From Chaenocephalus aceratus (taxonomy: Eukaryota > Chordata > Actinopteri > Perciformes > Channichthyidae), in assembly GCA_023974075.1 (NCBI GenBank), contig JAMFTG010000209.1:63501-127500 (forward strand): 64,000 bases of DNA. The letters are read 5' to 3'. Every line of letters starts with the position of its first letter. Position 1 is the first letter of the stretch. Under the pieces are notes generated by a model, which saw only the letters and a list, made by a program, of their open reading frames with translations, did no database searches and was not told where the DNA came from. Shown one piece after another: positions 12,401 through 24,700 of the stretch. The position numbers and the translations under genes were made by a program.

Positions 12401-13297
12401 AAGTAGAGACACTACAGACTGATATACACCTGAACATCAGCAGGAGAGGACTCTCTTAAAGTAGAGACACTACATACTGATATACACCTGAACATCAGCA
12501 GGAGAGGACTCTTTAAAGTAGAGACACTACATACTGATATTACACCTGAACATCAGCAGGAGAGGACTCTTTAAAGTAGAGACACTACATACTGATATAC
12601 ACCTGAACATCAGCAGGAGAGGACTCTTTAAAGTAGAGACTCTACATACTGATATACACCTGAACATCAGCAGGAGAGGACTCTTTAAAGTAGAGGACAC
12701 TACATAGTGATATACACCTGAACATCAGCAGGAGAGGACTCTTTAAAGTAGAGACACTACATACTGATATACACCTGAACATCAGCAGGAGAGGACTCTT
12801 TAAAGTAGAGACACTACATACTGATATACACCTGAACGTCAGCAGAGAGAGGACTCTTTAACAGTAGAGACACTACATACTGATATACACCTGAACATCA
12901 GCAGGAGAGGACTCTTTAAAGTAGAGACACTACATACTGATATACACCTGAACGTCAGCAGGAGAGGACCTCTTTAAAGTAGAGACACTACATACTGATA
13001 TACACCTGAACGTCAGCAGGAGAGGACTCTTTTAAAGCACCAAAGTCGACCCTAAAGTCGTCGTATTTGGTATCTGGTGAAGAAATATCATGATATTTGA
13101 TGTACACACCCAGCTCTATTGTGTCCTCTGTTCTTCCTCCACAGACAAATGTCTCAGGTCGAGACGCCGCGTACGCCACGGCCTCCAGAGTGATGGTGGA
13201 CAACCTGGCGCTGCGAGACGGACAGGAGGGGATCCGAGCGTTCATCGAGAAACGAAAACCAGTGTGGAGCAATAAAGCAGAGAAAGCCCACGACTGA
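7938..13297 (+). CDS. echdc3: Enoyl-CoA hydratase domain-containing protein 3 (crotonase family), with three 1-base frame breaks
   Basis: Exons are 7938-8074, 9123-9244, 9355-9451, 10064-10263, 10782-10960 and 13145-13297 (TGA 13295-13297); all junctions are AG/GT. Exon 1 gives [18 protein letters not shown], a likely mitochondrial presequence. Crotonase signatures follow: [52 protein letters not shown], and the family tail [12 protein letters not shown]...KRKPVWS. ECHDC3 is a mitochondrial crotonase-fold protein linked to fatty-acid and insulin biology; its exact reaction is not established. The frame is broken in exon 3 (before SSGHDLKEL), exon 4 (after GVNVG) and exon 6 (before GRDAAYAT). 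Each break equals one base missing from a short T or G run. Intron 5 holds a 57-bp-repeat array. This may be a functional gene with assembly errors or a decaying copy. Confidence 0.88.
9332..9350. repeat. (TG)n tract before the echdc3 exon 3 acceptor
   Basis: The TG run ends 4 bases before the exon (TCAG|CC at 9355). Confidence 0.9.
10966..13036. mobile_element. MITE with 57-bp minisatellite array 2, echdc3 intron 5
   Basis: Opens TTTTAAAGAGTCCCTGTAAA, a terminus familiar from fish MITEs, and closes GGACTCTTTTAAA, its inverse. Between lie about 95 bp of unique element sequence and about 34 units of the 57-bp repeat (from 11061). Confidence 0.85.
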
Positions 13298-13525
13298 TGG
13301 ACTGTTGCCTTCACAGAGGAGATGTTTCCAGTCTCAGGGGAATGGGAGGGATATCCTACTTTTATAAAAATGTAGATTTGTAATTGGAGACGATTGACGT
13401 GGTGTGAATTGTTGACTGGATGAACCGGTGTGTGCCTTCGACGCTGCAGTGAGGAGAGGAGAAGGGAATTAATCTCTAGTGAGGAAATGGACTAAGAATG
13501 CTGCGCTCTGTATAATTGTAAATAC

Positions 13526-13531
13526 AATAAA
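13526..13531 (+). terminator. echdc3: echdc3 poly(A) signal AATAAA
   Basis: A canonical AATAAA lies 229 bp after the echdc3 stop codon in sequence that otherwise looks like a short 3' UTR. Confidence 0.6.
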
Positions 13532-13793
13532 GAAGATTACAAATAAAATGTTTTATACTTGTAAACATTTTTTTTTTTTAAAGCAAGAAAGTATAGTTAT
13601 CTTAAGAAAGTCAGAAAATATGACAGATTAGATACCACTTTATTGTTATCGCACATTGTACAAGAAATTCACTTAAATAAATTGCATTTTATTAATTTCA
13701 CACACAGTATATTAGTACAATAAAAACAAGTTGCTGCATCTACGAGGCGAGGAGCAAACCAGAGGCTCATCTCAATTGAATATATCACCTCCT

Positions 13794-13837
13794 CTTATGG
13801 AGGCGGAGCTAAGACGTCTTAGCTCCGCCTCCATAAG
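13794..13837. repeat. 44-bp perfect palindrome
   Basis: Two 22-base arms meet without a spacer at 13815/13816, around AAGACGTCTT. Each arm contains the GC-box-like GGCGGAGC or its complement. It lies about 260 bp beyond the echdc3 poly(A) signal. Confidence 0.95.
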
Positions 13838-13839
13838 AT

Positions 13840-15450
13840 GCGAGCGAGAGACACGAGGAGGTGACGCGAGGACAGAGGAGTCCTCAGGTATTAATTGGGA
13901 CGTCCTCGTTCACTCAAACATCACTTTTTAAAACGACGTCTGTTAATGATATGTGCACAGCTGTACCCCCTCTCATCAGGCTTAACTGAATACCCCTTAG
14001 AACCGGCCCTTTTGTTGTTAAATATTTATTTAAATGAATGAATTTTTCTCTTGTTAGTCAAGGAATTCAATGTATGATGGTGGGGTCCTGCTTTTGTGTT
14101 CCGTTTGGTGTCAAATGTACATTTAAATACACATATAATGATAGTGAAAGCCTTTACTCTGAACATGTGTGTCCTGTAGATCCCCACATTCAGGACTGTG
14201 CATTTTAAATAATTTAACTACTGAATATTGTCGCACAAAACTATAAAATAATTGTTATTTATCAAGATCTAGCCATTTATGAAAAAGCTTTCTTAATAGC
14301 TATGTTTTAGTGACGTTTAAGGTCTTTAAAACATGACTTAAATTGTTGGTATAACCTTTAAGATGAATTGCACATAATAATAAACTGTGAGTACTTAGAT
14401 TTAAGTGACGCTCCCCGCTCATTCTTCCAGTTCTCCGTTCAGCTGTGAAGGTGGGGGCGGGGCTTATACACGCGAGTAGTGAAAACACTTCCCGCGTAGT
14501 CTGCTCTCGTGTATCCTCCCTTTCGTCTCCTCGTTTACCCCCTCCTCGACTCCTTCGTGTTTCATTTCAGCGATTGGGACGTCCTTCAACATGGCGTGTC
14601 TTGATCTATTTCCGGGTCAAGTCCCGGAGGAGGGGAAGCATTGACTTAAAGAGACGACTCTGCCGCTTTATTCAGCCTTCCAGTAATCAGCAATGCGCGC
14701 TTCGGTCCTGGTGGTGTTAAAAAGGTTGTCGTTGCCATGACGATTAATCGTGGTCACTAATAATAAGACCTTCCGCCGTGGTGTCGTCTGCAACATTGAG
14801 GATGGCATCTAGTATGGCAAAAATGTCTTGTATGTTGAAAATATGAGATGATATATCAATGTACAACACATATCCCAACAAAAACACGTTTTAGATGCTT
14901 TCTAGTTTCACGAGAGTAAAACTAAAAGGAGAACAAGTGTTAGTTTAAGAGATTAACAGACCAAAATCTACCAAATCTACACACTGCCGGTTGTTTTCCT
15001 TCTCAAGTGATATCCTAAATTCCACTGTTTAATTTGAGAAATCCATTATTAGAACAGTCTTAAATAAGGTACTATTTGATGTCACACAGTGAAAAGGTAA
15101 TGTAATAGCCTCGGTGCTGAGCTCCTGAAATAGCGTGGGATTCCAGTCGTTCAGAAGAGGGCTCCCGGTGCAGGCAGATAGCAGCGCGCACTTTGTTCAG
15201 ACTACCGGGCAGTTACTTTCTTAGGTCGACTCAGGTGACGGAGACTAAAGCGACACACGTAGACTTCACCTCAATGCTGCCGTTTCTCCAACTCCAGTGG
15301 GAAATAATGGAAAGCAAGACCTTCAAGCTAAAATACCGGCAGTATAGATTTTTGCCAGGGTGGAAAAAATCCATTTCTGTACCAGGGGATATCAATTTAG
15401 CTCTGATGTAGAACAGATGTGCATTTATGATACGATCCATTTAGTTGCAT
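13840..15450. other. intergenic between echdc3 and the nufip2-like gene; no gene identified
   Basis: No exon with a recognisable product was found. A GC-rich patch around 14430-14720 could be regulatory, but no transcript structure supports this. Confidence 0.4.
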
Positions 15451-15455
15451 CAACG

Positions 15456-16320
15456 TATCAATCAATGTTTATTTATTTAGCCTAATATCACACACGTTAC
15501 ATTTGTCTCAGTGGACTTCAGTTTGTACAGAATATCAGTATGACAATACGACACCCTCTGTCCTCAGACCCTCTGTCCTCTATCCTTAGACCCTCTGTCC
15601 TCAGGCCCTCTGTCCTTAGACCCTCACATCGTACAAGGAAACACTTCCAGAGAAACCCCCCAGTTTAAGGGGAACATGGGAGAAACCTCAGGGAGAGCAG
15701 CAGAGGAGGGATCCTCTCCCAGGACGGACAGACTGCAATAGATGCCGTGTGTAAATCCAAGAGATAATACATGTTACAGCAAATAGACCCGAATGTTAGG
15801 AAATGCATGAGTCTGTAATGAGAAGATGAATCCACGAGGATGTCAACAGTCCTGAGGAAGCCATCAGAGACGCAGTGTGATGAGAGTCAGGCAGGACCGC
15901 AGACCGGTTCAGCCACGACTCGAAGTCCAGGACTCAGATCATGACTCCGGATCCCGGCGTATAGAGACACCACAAAGAAAGACATGTGGGGAAGCTGGGT
16001 TAATGGAACATGAGAGGACACAGGTACAGACAGAGAGAAGGAAGAAGGAAGATGTCCCCCGACAGACTAAGCCTATAGCAGCAAAACTAGGGGCTGAATC
16101 TAATCAGCCCTAACTATAAGCTTTATCAAAAAGGAAGGTCTTAAAACGGAGAGGGCGTCTGCCGCCCGAACACAAGCTGGAAGCTGATTCCACAAACGTG
16201 GAGCTGGATAAGAAAAGGCTCTGGCTCCCATTGTACTTTTAGAAAAGACGCAGTTTAAAAACACATCTATATATTCTTCGGGAAACCCAGCCCTTAAAAA
16301 CACGGATTGCCAAAATAGAA
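15456..16320. repeat. dispersed teleost-type repeat, family not named
   Basis: The stretch begins with a TTTATTTAGCCTAATATCACA-like phrase and has repeated 'ccctctgtcctcagac' blocks. It continues with 'gggagagcagcagaggagggatcc' wording that I recognise as a common interspersed fish repeat. No intact ORF is present. Confidence 0.5.
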
Positions 16321-16384
16321 CATTTAAATATTCTGTAAATGTTGAGTTAGAATCCGTCAGTGAACTTCATAGGAATACAAAAAC

Positions 16385-17149
16385 AACATGTCAAGTTTAT
16401 TCATTTTTATTAAGCAATACTGTTCACTTACATTCCTCCTTCTCCAGTGTATCTCTTTTTTTATTCAATATATTTTTTCAAAAAGAAAACAACAACATGG
16501 TTAGATCCGCTATGGATTCAGGAGTAACATCGACCCGACGAGGGAACCAAATAAAAACAAAAATGGACACAGCATTAGGATCCGACGGGTAAAGGGTGAA
16601 CTCGCTGTGCTCCGACTACACCCCCTGTAAACTGATCAACCGGAGAACTCAAGCAGGTACAAGACATCCCTCCGTCTGGGGGGGGGGGGGGGGGGGGGGG
16701 CTTCTGGCACACAGGGGATTGGTCACAATTGATTTTTAACAAAGTGCTTGATTGACCACTCGCTTTACAGAGGAAAGAACAACGAGATAAAACGGTAGCT
16801 CTCAAAAGGAAACGGGGGGGGGGGGGGGGGGAAATTAAGTTACGGCTTTCTGAAAAAGGATTGTTTTAAAAAAAACACCAGCTCTACACGCACACACAAG
16901 CTAAAAATGGTAATGAGAGGGGGGGAAACAGCTCTGATTATTAAGGCAGGTCTCTGGAAGGCGTTAAAAAAGTCCGTTGCTGCGAGCTCTCAACAGTTAG
17001 TCCAAAGTGTCTCGGCGTGGCTTTGCGTGAAGACATCATCCTGAGTGCAGTGTGTCAATGTGTCCATCTTTATACGTTTTAAATGTGCATGTGATAACGT
17101 GTGTGTGTGTGTGTGTGTTTATATATGCTTTGGGTCGGCCCGCACACCG
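16385..17149 (-). other. 3' UTR of the nufip2-like gene
   Basis: On the minus strand this follows the stop codon at 17150-17152 and ends near an AATAAA (plus-strand TTTATT at 16397-16402). It contains two long C tracts in transcript sense, seen as G runs at about 16679-16700 and 16814-16830. Confidence 0.5.
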
Positions 17150-19129
17150 CTAGGCTGGGTGCTCCTCGGGGTCCTTGTACCAGACGACCTTTTTCAGACC
17201 TGCAGAGAGAAAGAAAGAGATGTCAACGGGAGAGAAACTGCAGTGCCTCGATGTAACCACGGCGACAGACAATAACCGTGTGTGTGTAAGTGTGTGTGAA
17301 TACAATGTCTCTGGTGTGAAAAGGGAAGCCACATGGTAATATACTGTTACTTTAATAGGATAATTATAGTTTGAATATCTGCAATTAATTATTTGCTTTT
17401 GTGAATTAAAGCATGTTCATTTAAGTTCACTTCTAAATGGAGGACGTTCATGTCGATCGTTTGTGTTTACATGACGAAGGGAAGTGGCTTTTTATTTTAG
17501 AAAGCGACTAAAGCGCCACACCAGGAAGTCGTTGTTGAGCGAGTGCTTTGAGTCCACGTACCTTTTTTCTGTTTGTTACAGATAGCGTTCCATTCTGAGG
17601 AGAGAAGACCAAAGGAGAATCAGAGCACTGGAATTAAAGTTTTTACATTTCATTTAGCCGTCGTTGGTATTCTAAAAATGGACTTGCAAACTAATCAATA
17701 CGTGCAACCATTAAGACACAAACTCAAAGCGAGGATCGGGTACGTTTTCCCGTCTCTAAGCCCGAGCAGATTTAAGTGCTACTGCATTAGCTTCACTTAA
17801 AGCCAGGCGCGCTACGTACGGAAGAGATCTCACTTTGTTAGAAAAGATGTAGTCAAACGGATTTGTTTTCGGACTGCGTGTCGACTCTCAATTTCCTTTT
17901 TGACAGAGTTAACGATATTATGTTGAAAATATGAGAACTAGATAATAAGTTCAAAAGATTACAAAAACCCTCCGTATAGTGTGTCGAACATACGAGGGGG
18001 GAAAAACACAGTATAGTACTTCAGAAATATCCGAGACGTAATTTAAATAAATAAATCATCCGACAGGCGCTGCTCGACTGTGATAGGTCGAAGCTTTAAG
18101 TGCGACTGCATCAGCTTCACTTAAAGCCAGACATCTAAGTGCTACGTACAGAAGACATTTGATTTTGACTTTAGCAAAGATGCAGTGGAACAGATCGTGT
18201 GTACTCTTCATTCAGAGTGAAGTATCCAAAATACTAGATAGTATAATAAGTTAAAAGACAGAATTATCGTGTTGAAAATATGAGGGAAACACACAGTATG
18301 CAAATGTCTTTGAAGTCTACAACAAGTTTCACATTTTGTAATTTAAATAAACGCCCGACAGAACGCGCTCACCTCTACTGTGATAGTTCAAAGCTTCCAC
18401 TAGGTGGCGACAGCTGAGCAGCAGCTTCCCGTTGCTCTCGTCCTCCTCTGGGCGCGTGTTGGTGTTTGGGGGGGCAGCGGTCGCGGCGGGAGTTTCTTCC
18501 GGAAGCGTCTGTGGGTCTGCTGGCTGCTGTTGGGCGTCTGTGGTTGTGGAGGCGGCGTTGCGGCTCTCTCCGGGCGGCCTGGCCTCGCTGATGAAACTGA
18601 GCCCCCACTGGTTCTGCAGCAGCACCCCGATGGCCGGGCGCTCCTCCTCCTCCAGCCCGCCGATGGCCGCTCTCGCCTTCACCTTGGAGGCGTAGCTGAC
18701 GGCCGGCTGCAGCTTGGCGGGGCTGTCCTGCACCGGGAAGGCAGGCGGAGGTTTGAGCAGCGACAGACTGTCTTCAACCCACCTCTCCTTCTGGTTCTGG
18801 TGGGCTTTTGATGCCCGCCCGACCCCCTTTTGGCTCTCCCTGCGGAGGCTTCGGCCTTTGTGCTGCTGGTGCTTGCGCTCTTTGTCTCTGCTGCTAAAGG
18901 TGTGCACGTGGCGGATCAGCTCGCCTTCGGGTAAAATGCTCCGGGGTTGAGGCTGGTCTCCTCCTCCTCCCCCCGAGATGCAGCTCCCTCCTCCCCCACC
19001 ACAGTTCCCGGAGCCGGGTGACAGGCGGCGGTTGCGGATGTGGGGCTCTGAGTTGGTGGATGCAACGAGGACTGCTGGATCGCACAGAGTGTCGGACTCA
19101 CACACGGGGTTTGCTGGCTTCCCATGTAC
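17150..19129 (-). CDS. NUFIP2-family (FMR1-interacting) protein, short form; 5' exon unresolved
   Basis: Minus-strand coding exons are 18373-19129, 17562-17594 (33 bp) and 17150-17199 (TAG 17150-17152); phases match at both junctions. Matches to human NUFIP2 are LLKPPPAFPVQDSPAK, SYASKVKA, LQNQWGLSFISEA and the end EALNYHSR-EWNAICNKQKK-GLKKVVWYKDPEEH. NUFIP2 is an RNA-associated partner of FMRP found in the nucleus, ribosome fractions and stress granules. This protein has about 280 visible residues against roughly 695 in human NUFIP2, so most of the low-complexity N-terminal half is absent. Glycine-rich and Ser/Arg-basic stretches precede the conserved core. The large exon opens in phase 0 after TTTCAG, so an upstream exon must carry the start. 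The ATG at 19213 lies in the intron and is probably not used. It could be a paralogue rather than nufip2 itself. Confidence 0.75.
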
Positions 19130-20103
19130 CTGAAAGAGATGTTCACATGTTTGAGACGGTACTTCTGCAACGTAGGAGGTTACATTTCGACAAACCAGCG
19201 CCATCGTGCTCACATACAGATATCTAAATGAAGATGATGTACCGATACCCCGGGTGTGATGGGTTGCAGATAGGAAGCGAACTGATACAACAAAGTAAAG
19301 CTACATCTTGACAGGGGAAATCTAGCGCCGTCATGTTCACATGAAGATATCTAAATGAGTTCACCAACAGTCTACTCTGAACAGACCACCATGCGGTATC
19401 TTGCGTGCTGCATGCATGTGTTATTTCCTGATAAAGGCATATTTTAAAATGTCTCGTATTGTAGCGAGATCAGTTACTGAAACTTTGCTTGATAACATGA
19501 GCGTTTGCTTTAGGATAACCGCCTCAGCGAATTTACATAAATCTATTTCATATTTTTAACAGTAAGGATCATTTGTAGCGTAACAGGCAAGTCGTGGACT
19601 TATTCCACAGCGATGCTTATATGACCTCGATGTGATGGACATCAGACATGTTTCAGTTCGTGGTGATTCATTAGGATATCATTACCGAGGACTGGGGTTC
19701 AGAAAACACAACTATACCCGTCTCTGCCCGGTTCTTTCCGGTTAACAACACACGGTAAAAGGTGTGTCCCTCCACTCTTCACGGACCATGAAAGGATTTC
19801 CCCACGGCTTCAATAAAACAATCAGGAAGTTATTATTGTCACATGATTCCTCTGAGCAACAATGTGAAGACACCAGGGTATTCAGATGGTGTTATCATGC
19901 CATGTAAACGAGTGCGTCTACGCTGCTGAAAGCCATTTGCATAGGTGTGTGTGTGTGTGTGTGTGAGTTTCACATACAGGGAGAAGCAGCTACAGTATGT
20001 TCATGCTTTAAAAAGGCCCAAGCGTATACTGTAGTTTTTAAACACTCAATGAAATTATACTGTGTTTTTTTTTTAAAACACTGTCACATGCAAAAGGAAT
20101 AGG

Positions 20104-20890
20104 AATACTCTGTTACTCAAGTAAAAGTAGAAGTACTCAGATCTTGTTCTTGAGTAATAGTAGAAGTGCTCAGATATTGTTCTTGAGTAAAAGTACTCAG
20201 ATCTTGTACTTGAGTAAAAGTACTCAGATCTTGTACTTGAGTAATAGTAGAAGTGCTCAGATATTGTTCTTGAGTAAAAGTACTCAGATCTTGTACTTGA
20301 GTAAAAGTACTCAGATCTTGTACTTGAGTAAAAGTACTCAGATCTTGTACTTGAGTAAAAGTACTCAGATCTTGTACTTGAGTAATAGTAGAAGTGCTCA
20401 GATATTGTTCTTGAGTAAAAGTACTCAGATCTTGTACTTGAGTAAAAGTACTCAGATCTTGTACTTGAGTAATAGTAGAAGTGCTCAGATATTGTTCTTG
20501 AGTAAAAGTACTCAGATCTTGTACTTGAGTAAAAGTACTCAGATCTTGTACTTGAGTAAAAGTACTCAGATCTTGTACTTGAGTAAAAGTACTCAGATCT
20601 TGTACTCGAGTAATAGTAGAAGTGCTCAGATATTGTTCTTAAGTAAAAGTACTCAGGGTAGCTTGTGAATGTACTCCAGGTGGAACTAAAGTCTGATTTA
20701 ACACGTGATTATATTTACCATCATTAATCCAAATCTGTAAATTGACTCAAAAAGGTATTAAATAAATGTAGTGAGGTAGAAGTACAAAGTAGCATAAATG
20801 GAGAGAGACTCAAGTAAAGTCCAAGTATCTTAAAATTGTGCTTAAGTAGTGTACTTGAGTTAATGTACTTAGTTACTTTACACCGCTGGT
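20104..20890. repeat. 27/33-bp tandem array at the end of an hAT-like element
   Basis: A 27-bp unit (taaaagtactcagatcttg...) alternates with a 33-bp variant (taatagtagaagtgctcag...) across about 20145-20655. The flank runs to ...AGTTACTTTACACCGCTG near 20886, a terminus I associate with a common fish hAT-type non-autonomous element. The 174-residue open frame here is a by-product of units whose lengths divide by three. Confidence 0.75.
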
Positions 20891-21450
20891 TATATATAGT
20901 CTTACATAACCTGTAGGGTCACAAACCCGATTAAGAAAAAGGACACTCGGCCTGAACAGCGTGCTGCTCAAAGCGCTTCATATTGAACAAAATGGAGAGG
21001 GTTGCTAATCCAGGTTATCCGTTACAAACACCATGACAATAATCTAATTATATATACACACACACTTCTCCGTAGCTGAGTCGATAACAACATGTAGGGA
21101 TTTGTTTTTGCGGTGTTGGCAGCTACCGGTGTTAGCAAACTTTAATTAGCATCGTCACGGTACAGCAGTGAAAACTCGACATTTTCAATCATAAACCGTT
21201 TAAACATATTCATTACAGTTAAAATACATCCCATTAACCGTTGTCGTCGTGGAGATATCTTCATATTTGTCACCACATCGTGAAATGTACAGCTTAGCAT
21301 AGCACGTTAGCTTAAGTTTCGTAACCCTCCATTCAAAAAGCGGCTAACACGCTAAGCTAACGGAGGCTAACACCGTCGCCAAAACAACAAATCAGCCGTT
21401 GAAAGTGAGGAGTTTCCGGTCCCGTCTGTCGCAAAGTGGTCCAAACTCAC

Positions 21451-21620
21451 CTGTTTTAATATGCATGTTCTTTTCGTGTAGCGTGTCGGGAGAGTTAAGC
21501 CCTGGAGTAACTTTTGTTTACAGCGTTCAGATCTCGACGGCTCACTGGATAATAAAGTCTGTGTGGTTGTGTCACCCGGAAGAGACACGAGAATGTGGGT
21601 GGGACCGGAAGTCAGTGCGA
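21451..21620 (-). promoter_or_regulatory. candidate first exon and promoter of the nufip2-like gene
   Basis: On the minus strand a good donor (AAACAG|GTGAGT) ends at 21451. Upstream, at about 21575-21610, are ETS-like GGAAG/CCGG motifs. An ATG with context ATGCATATTAAAACAG sits just before the donor, but its phase does not join the 18373-19129 exon. Either another exon lies between, or this exon is untranslated. Confidence 0.35.
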
Positions 21621-21753
21621 GATAAGCGGTGCAGCGGGAAACTTGGTAGGGGGTTTTTATATTCAAATTCTGACTTGTAGACCCCAGACCCCCCATGTGA
21701 CAGCCACGTGGTCGCAGTAATTGGAGATAATGGGGATGTTTTCTTTGAATGGC

Positions 21754-24700
21754 CAGAGGTGGAAGAAGTACTCGGATATTGTATTTAAGTAAAAGTACAA
21801 GTACAAGAGTGTTGGAATACTCTGGCCTGCATTCAAAAGGTTACTCAAGTAAAAGTACACAAGTATCGGCATCAAAATATACTTAAAGTACCAAAAGTGA
21901 AAGATCTTGTACTTGAGTAAAAGTAGAAGTACTCAGATCTTGTGCTTGAGTTAAAGTAGAAGTACTCAGATCTTGTACTTGAGTTAAAGTAGAAGTACTC
22001 AGATCTTGTACTTCAGTAAAAGTAGAAATACTCGATATTGTACTTAGGTACAAGTACAAGAGTGTTGGAATACTCTGGCCTGCATTCAAAAGGTTACTCA
22101 AGTAAAAGTACACAAGTATCGGCATCAAAATATACTTAAAGTACCAAAAGTGAAAGATCCTGTACTTGAGTTAAAGTAGAAGTACTCAGATCTTGTACTT
22201 GAGTTAAAGTAGAAGTACTCAGATATTGTACTTCAGTAAAAGTAGAAATACTCGATCTTGTACTTAGGTACAAGAGTGTAGGAATACTCTGGCCTGCATT
22301 CAAAAGGTTACTCAAGTAAAAGTACACAAGTATCGGCATCAAAATATACTTAAAGTACCAAAGTGAAAGATCTTGTACTTGAGTTAAAGTAGAAGTACTC
22401 AGATCTTGTACTTCAGTAAAAGTAGAAATACTCGATCTTGTACTTAGGTACAAGTACAAGAGTGTAGGAATACTCTGGCCTGCATTCAAAAGGTTACTCA
22501 AGTAAAAGTACACAAGTATCGGCATCAAAATATACTTAAAGTACCAAAAGTGAAAGATCTTGTACTTGAGTAAAAGTAGAAGTACTCAGATCTTGTGCTT
22601 GAGTTAAAGTAGAAGTACTCAGATCTTGTACTTCAGTAAAAGTAGAAATACTCGATATTGTACTTAGGTACAAGTACAAGAGTGTTGGAATACTCTGGCC
22701 TGCATTCAAAAGGTTACTCAAGTAAAAGTACACAAGTATCGGCATCAAAATATACTTAAAGTACCAAAAGTGAAAGATCCTGTACTTGAGTTAAAGTAGA
22801 AGTACTCAGATCTTGTACTTGAGTTAAAGTAGAAGTACTCAGATATTGTACTTCAGTAAAAGTAGAAATACTCGATCTTGTACTTAGGTACAAGAGTGTA
22901 GGAATACTCTGGCCTGCATTCAAAAGGTTACTCAAGTAAAAGTACACAAGTATCGGCATCAAAATATACTTAAAGTACCAAAAGTGAAAGATCTTGTACT
23001 TGAGTTAAAGTAGAAGTACTCAGATCTTGTACTTCAGTAAAAGTAGAAATACTCGATCTTGTACTTAGGTACAAGTACAAGAGTGTAGGAATACTCTGGC
23101 CTGCATTCAAAAGGTTACTCAAGTAAAAGTACACAAGTATCGGCATCAAAATATACTTAAAGTACCAAAAGTGAAAGATCTTGTACTTGAGTAAAAGTAG
23201 AAGTACTCAGATCTTGTGCTTGAGTTAAAGTAGAAGTACTCAGATCTTGTACTTGAGTTAAAGTAGAAGTACTCAGATCTTGTACTTCAGTAAAAGTAGA
23301 AATACTCGATATTGTACTTAGGTACAAGTACAAGAGTGTTGGAATACTCTGGCCTGCATTCAAAAGGTTACTCAAGTAAAAGTACACAAGTATCGGCATC
23401 AAAATATACTTAAAGTACCAAAAGTGAAAGATCCTGTACTTGAGTTAAAGTAGAAGTACTCAGATCTTGTACTTGAGTTAAAGTAGAAGTACTCAGATAT
23501 TGTACTTCAGTAAAAGTAGAAATACTCGATCTTGTACTTAGGTACAAGAGTGTAGGAATACTCTGGCCTGCATTCAAAAGGTTACTCAAGTAAAAGTACA
23601 CAAGTATCGGCATCAAAATATACTTAAAGTACCAAAAGTGAAAGATCTTGTACTTGAGTTAAAGTAGAAGTACTCAGATCTTGTACTTCAGTAAAAGTAG
23701 AAATACTCGATCTTGTACTTAGGTACAAGTACAAGAGTGTAGGAATACTCTGGCCTGCATTCAAAAGGTTACTCAAGTAAAAGTACACAAGTATCGGCAT
23801 CAAAATATACTTAAAGTACCAAAAGTGAAAGATCTTGTACTTGAGTAAAAGTAGAAGTACTCAGATCTTGTACTTGAGTTAAAGTAGAAGTACTCAGATC
23901 TTGTACTTGAGTTAAAGTAGAAGTACTCAGATCTTGTACTTCAGTAAAAGTAGAAATACTCGATCTTGTACTTAGGTACAAGAGTGTAGGAATACTCTGG
24001 CCTGCATTCAAAAGGTTACTCGAGTAAAAGTACACAAATATCTGCATCAAAATATACTTAAAGTACCAAAAGTGAAAGATCTTGTACTTGAGTAACAGTA
24101 GAAGTACTCAGATCTTGTACTTGAGTTAAAGTAGAAGTACTCAGATCTTGTACTTCAGTAAAAGTAGAAATACTCGATCTTGTACTTAGGTACAAGTACA
24201 AGAGTGTAGGAATACTCTGGCCTGCATTCAAAAGGTCACTCAAGTAAAAGTACACAAGTATCGGCATCAAAATATACTTAAAGTACCAAAAGTGAAAGAT
24301 CTTGTACTTGAGTAAAAGTAGAAGTACTCAGATCTTGTGCTTAGGTACAAGTACAAGAGTGTAGGAATACTCTGGCCTGCATTCAAAAGGTTACTCAAGT
24401 AAAAGTACACAAGTATCGGCATCAAAATATACTTAAAGTACCAAAAGTGAAAGATCTTGTACTTGAGTAACAGTAGAAGTACTCAGATCTTGTACTTGAG
24501 TTAAAGTAGAAGTACTCAGATCTTGTACTTCAGTAAAAGTAGAAATACTCGATCTTGTACTTAGGTACAAGTACAAGAGCGTTGGAATACTCTGGCCTGC
24601 ATTCAAAAGGTTACTCAAGTAAAAGTACACAAGTATCGGCATCAAAATATACTTAAAGTACCAAAAGTGAAAGATCTTGTACTTGAGTAAAAGTAGAAGT

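Noticed and set aside
14420..14720. Possible gene or CpG-type promoter in a GC-rich patch
   Set aside because: No splice-supported frame and no recognisable protein, so it is reported only as intergenic.
19130..19213. ATG at 19213 as start of the NUFIP2-like protein
   Set aside because: A clear TTTCAG acceptor lies between it and the conserved coding sequence, and the intervening residues have no family similarity. Kept as unresolved.
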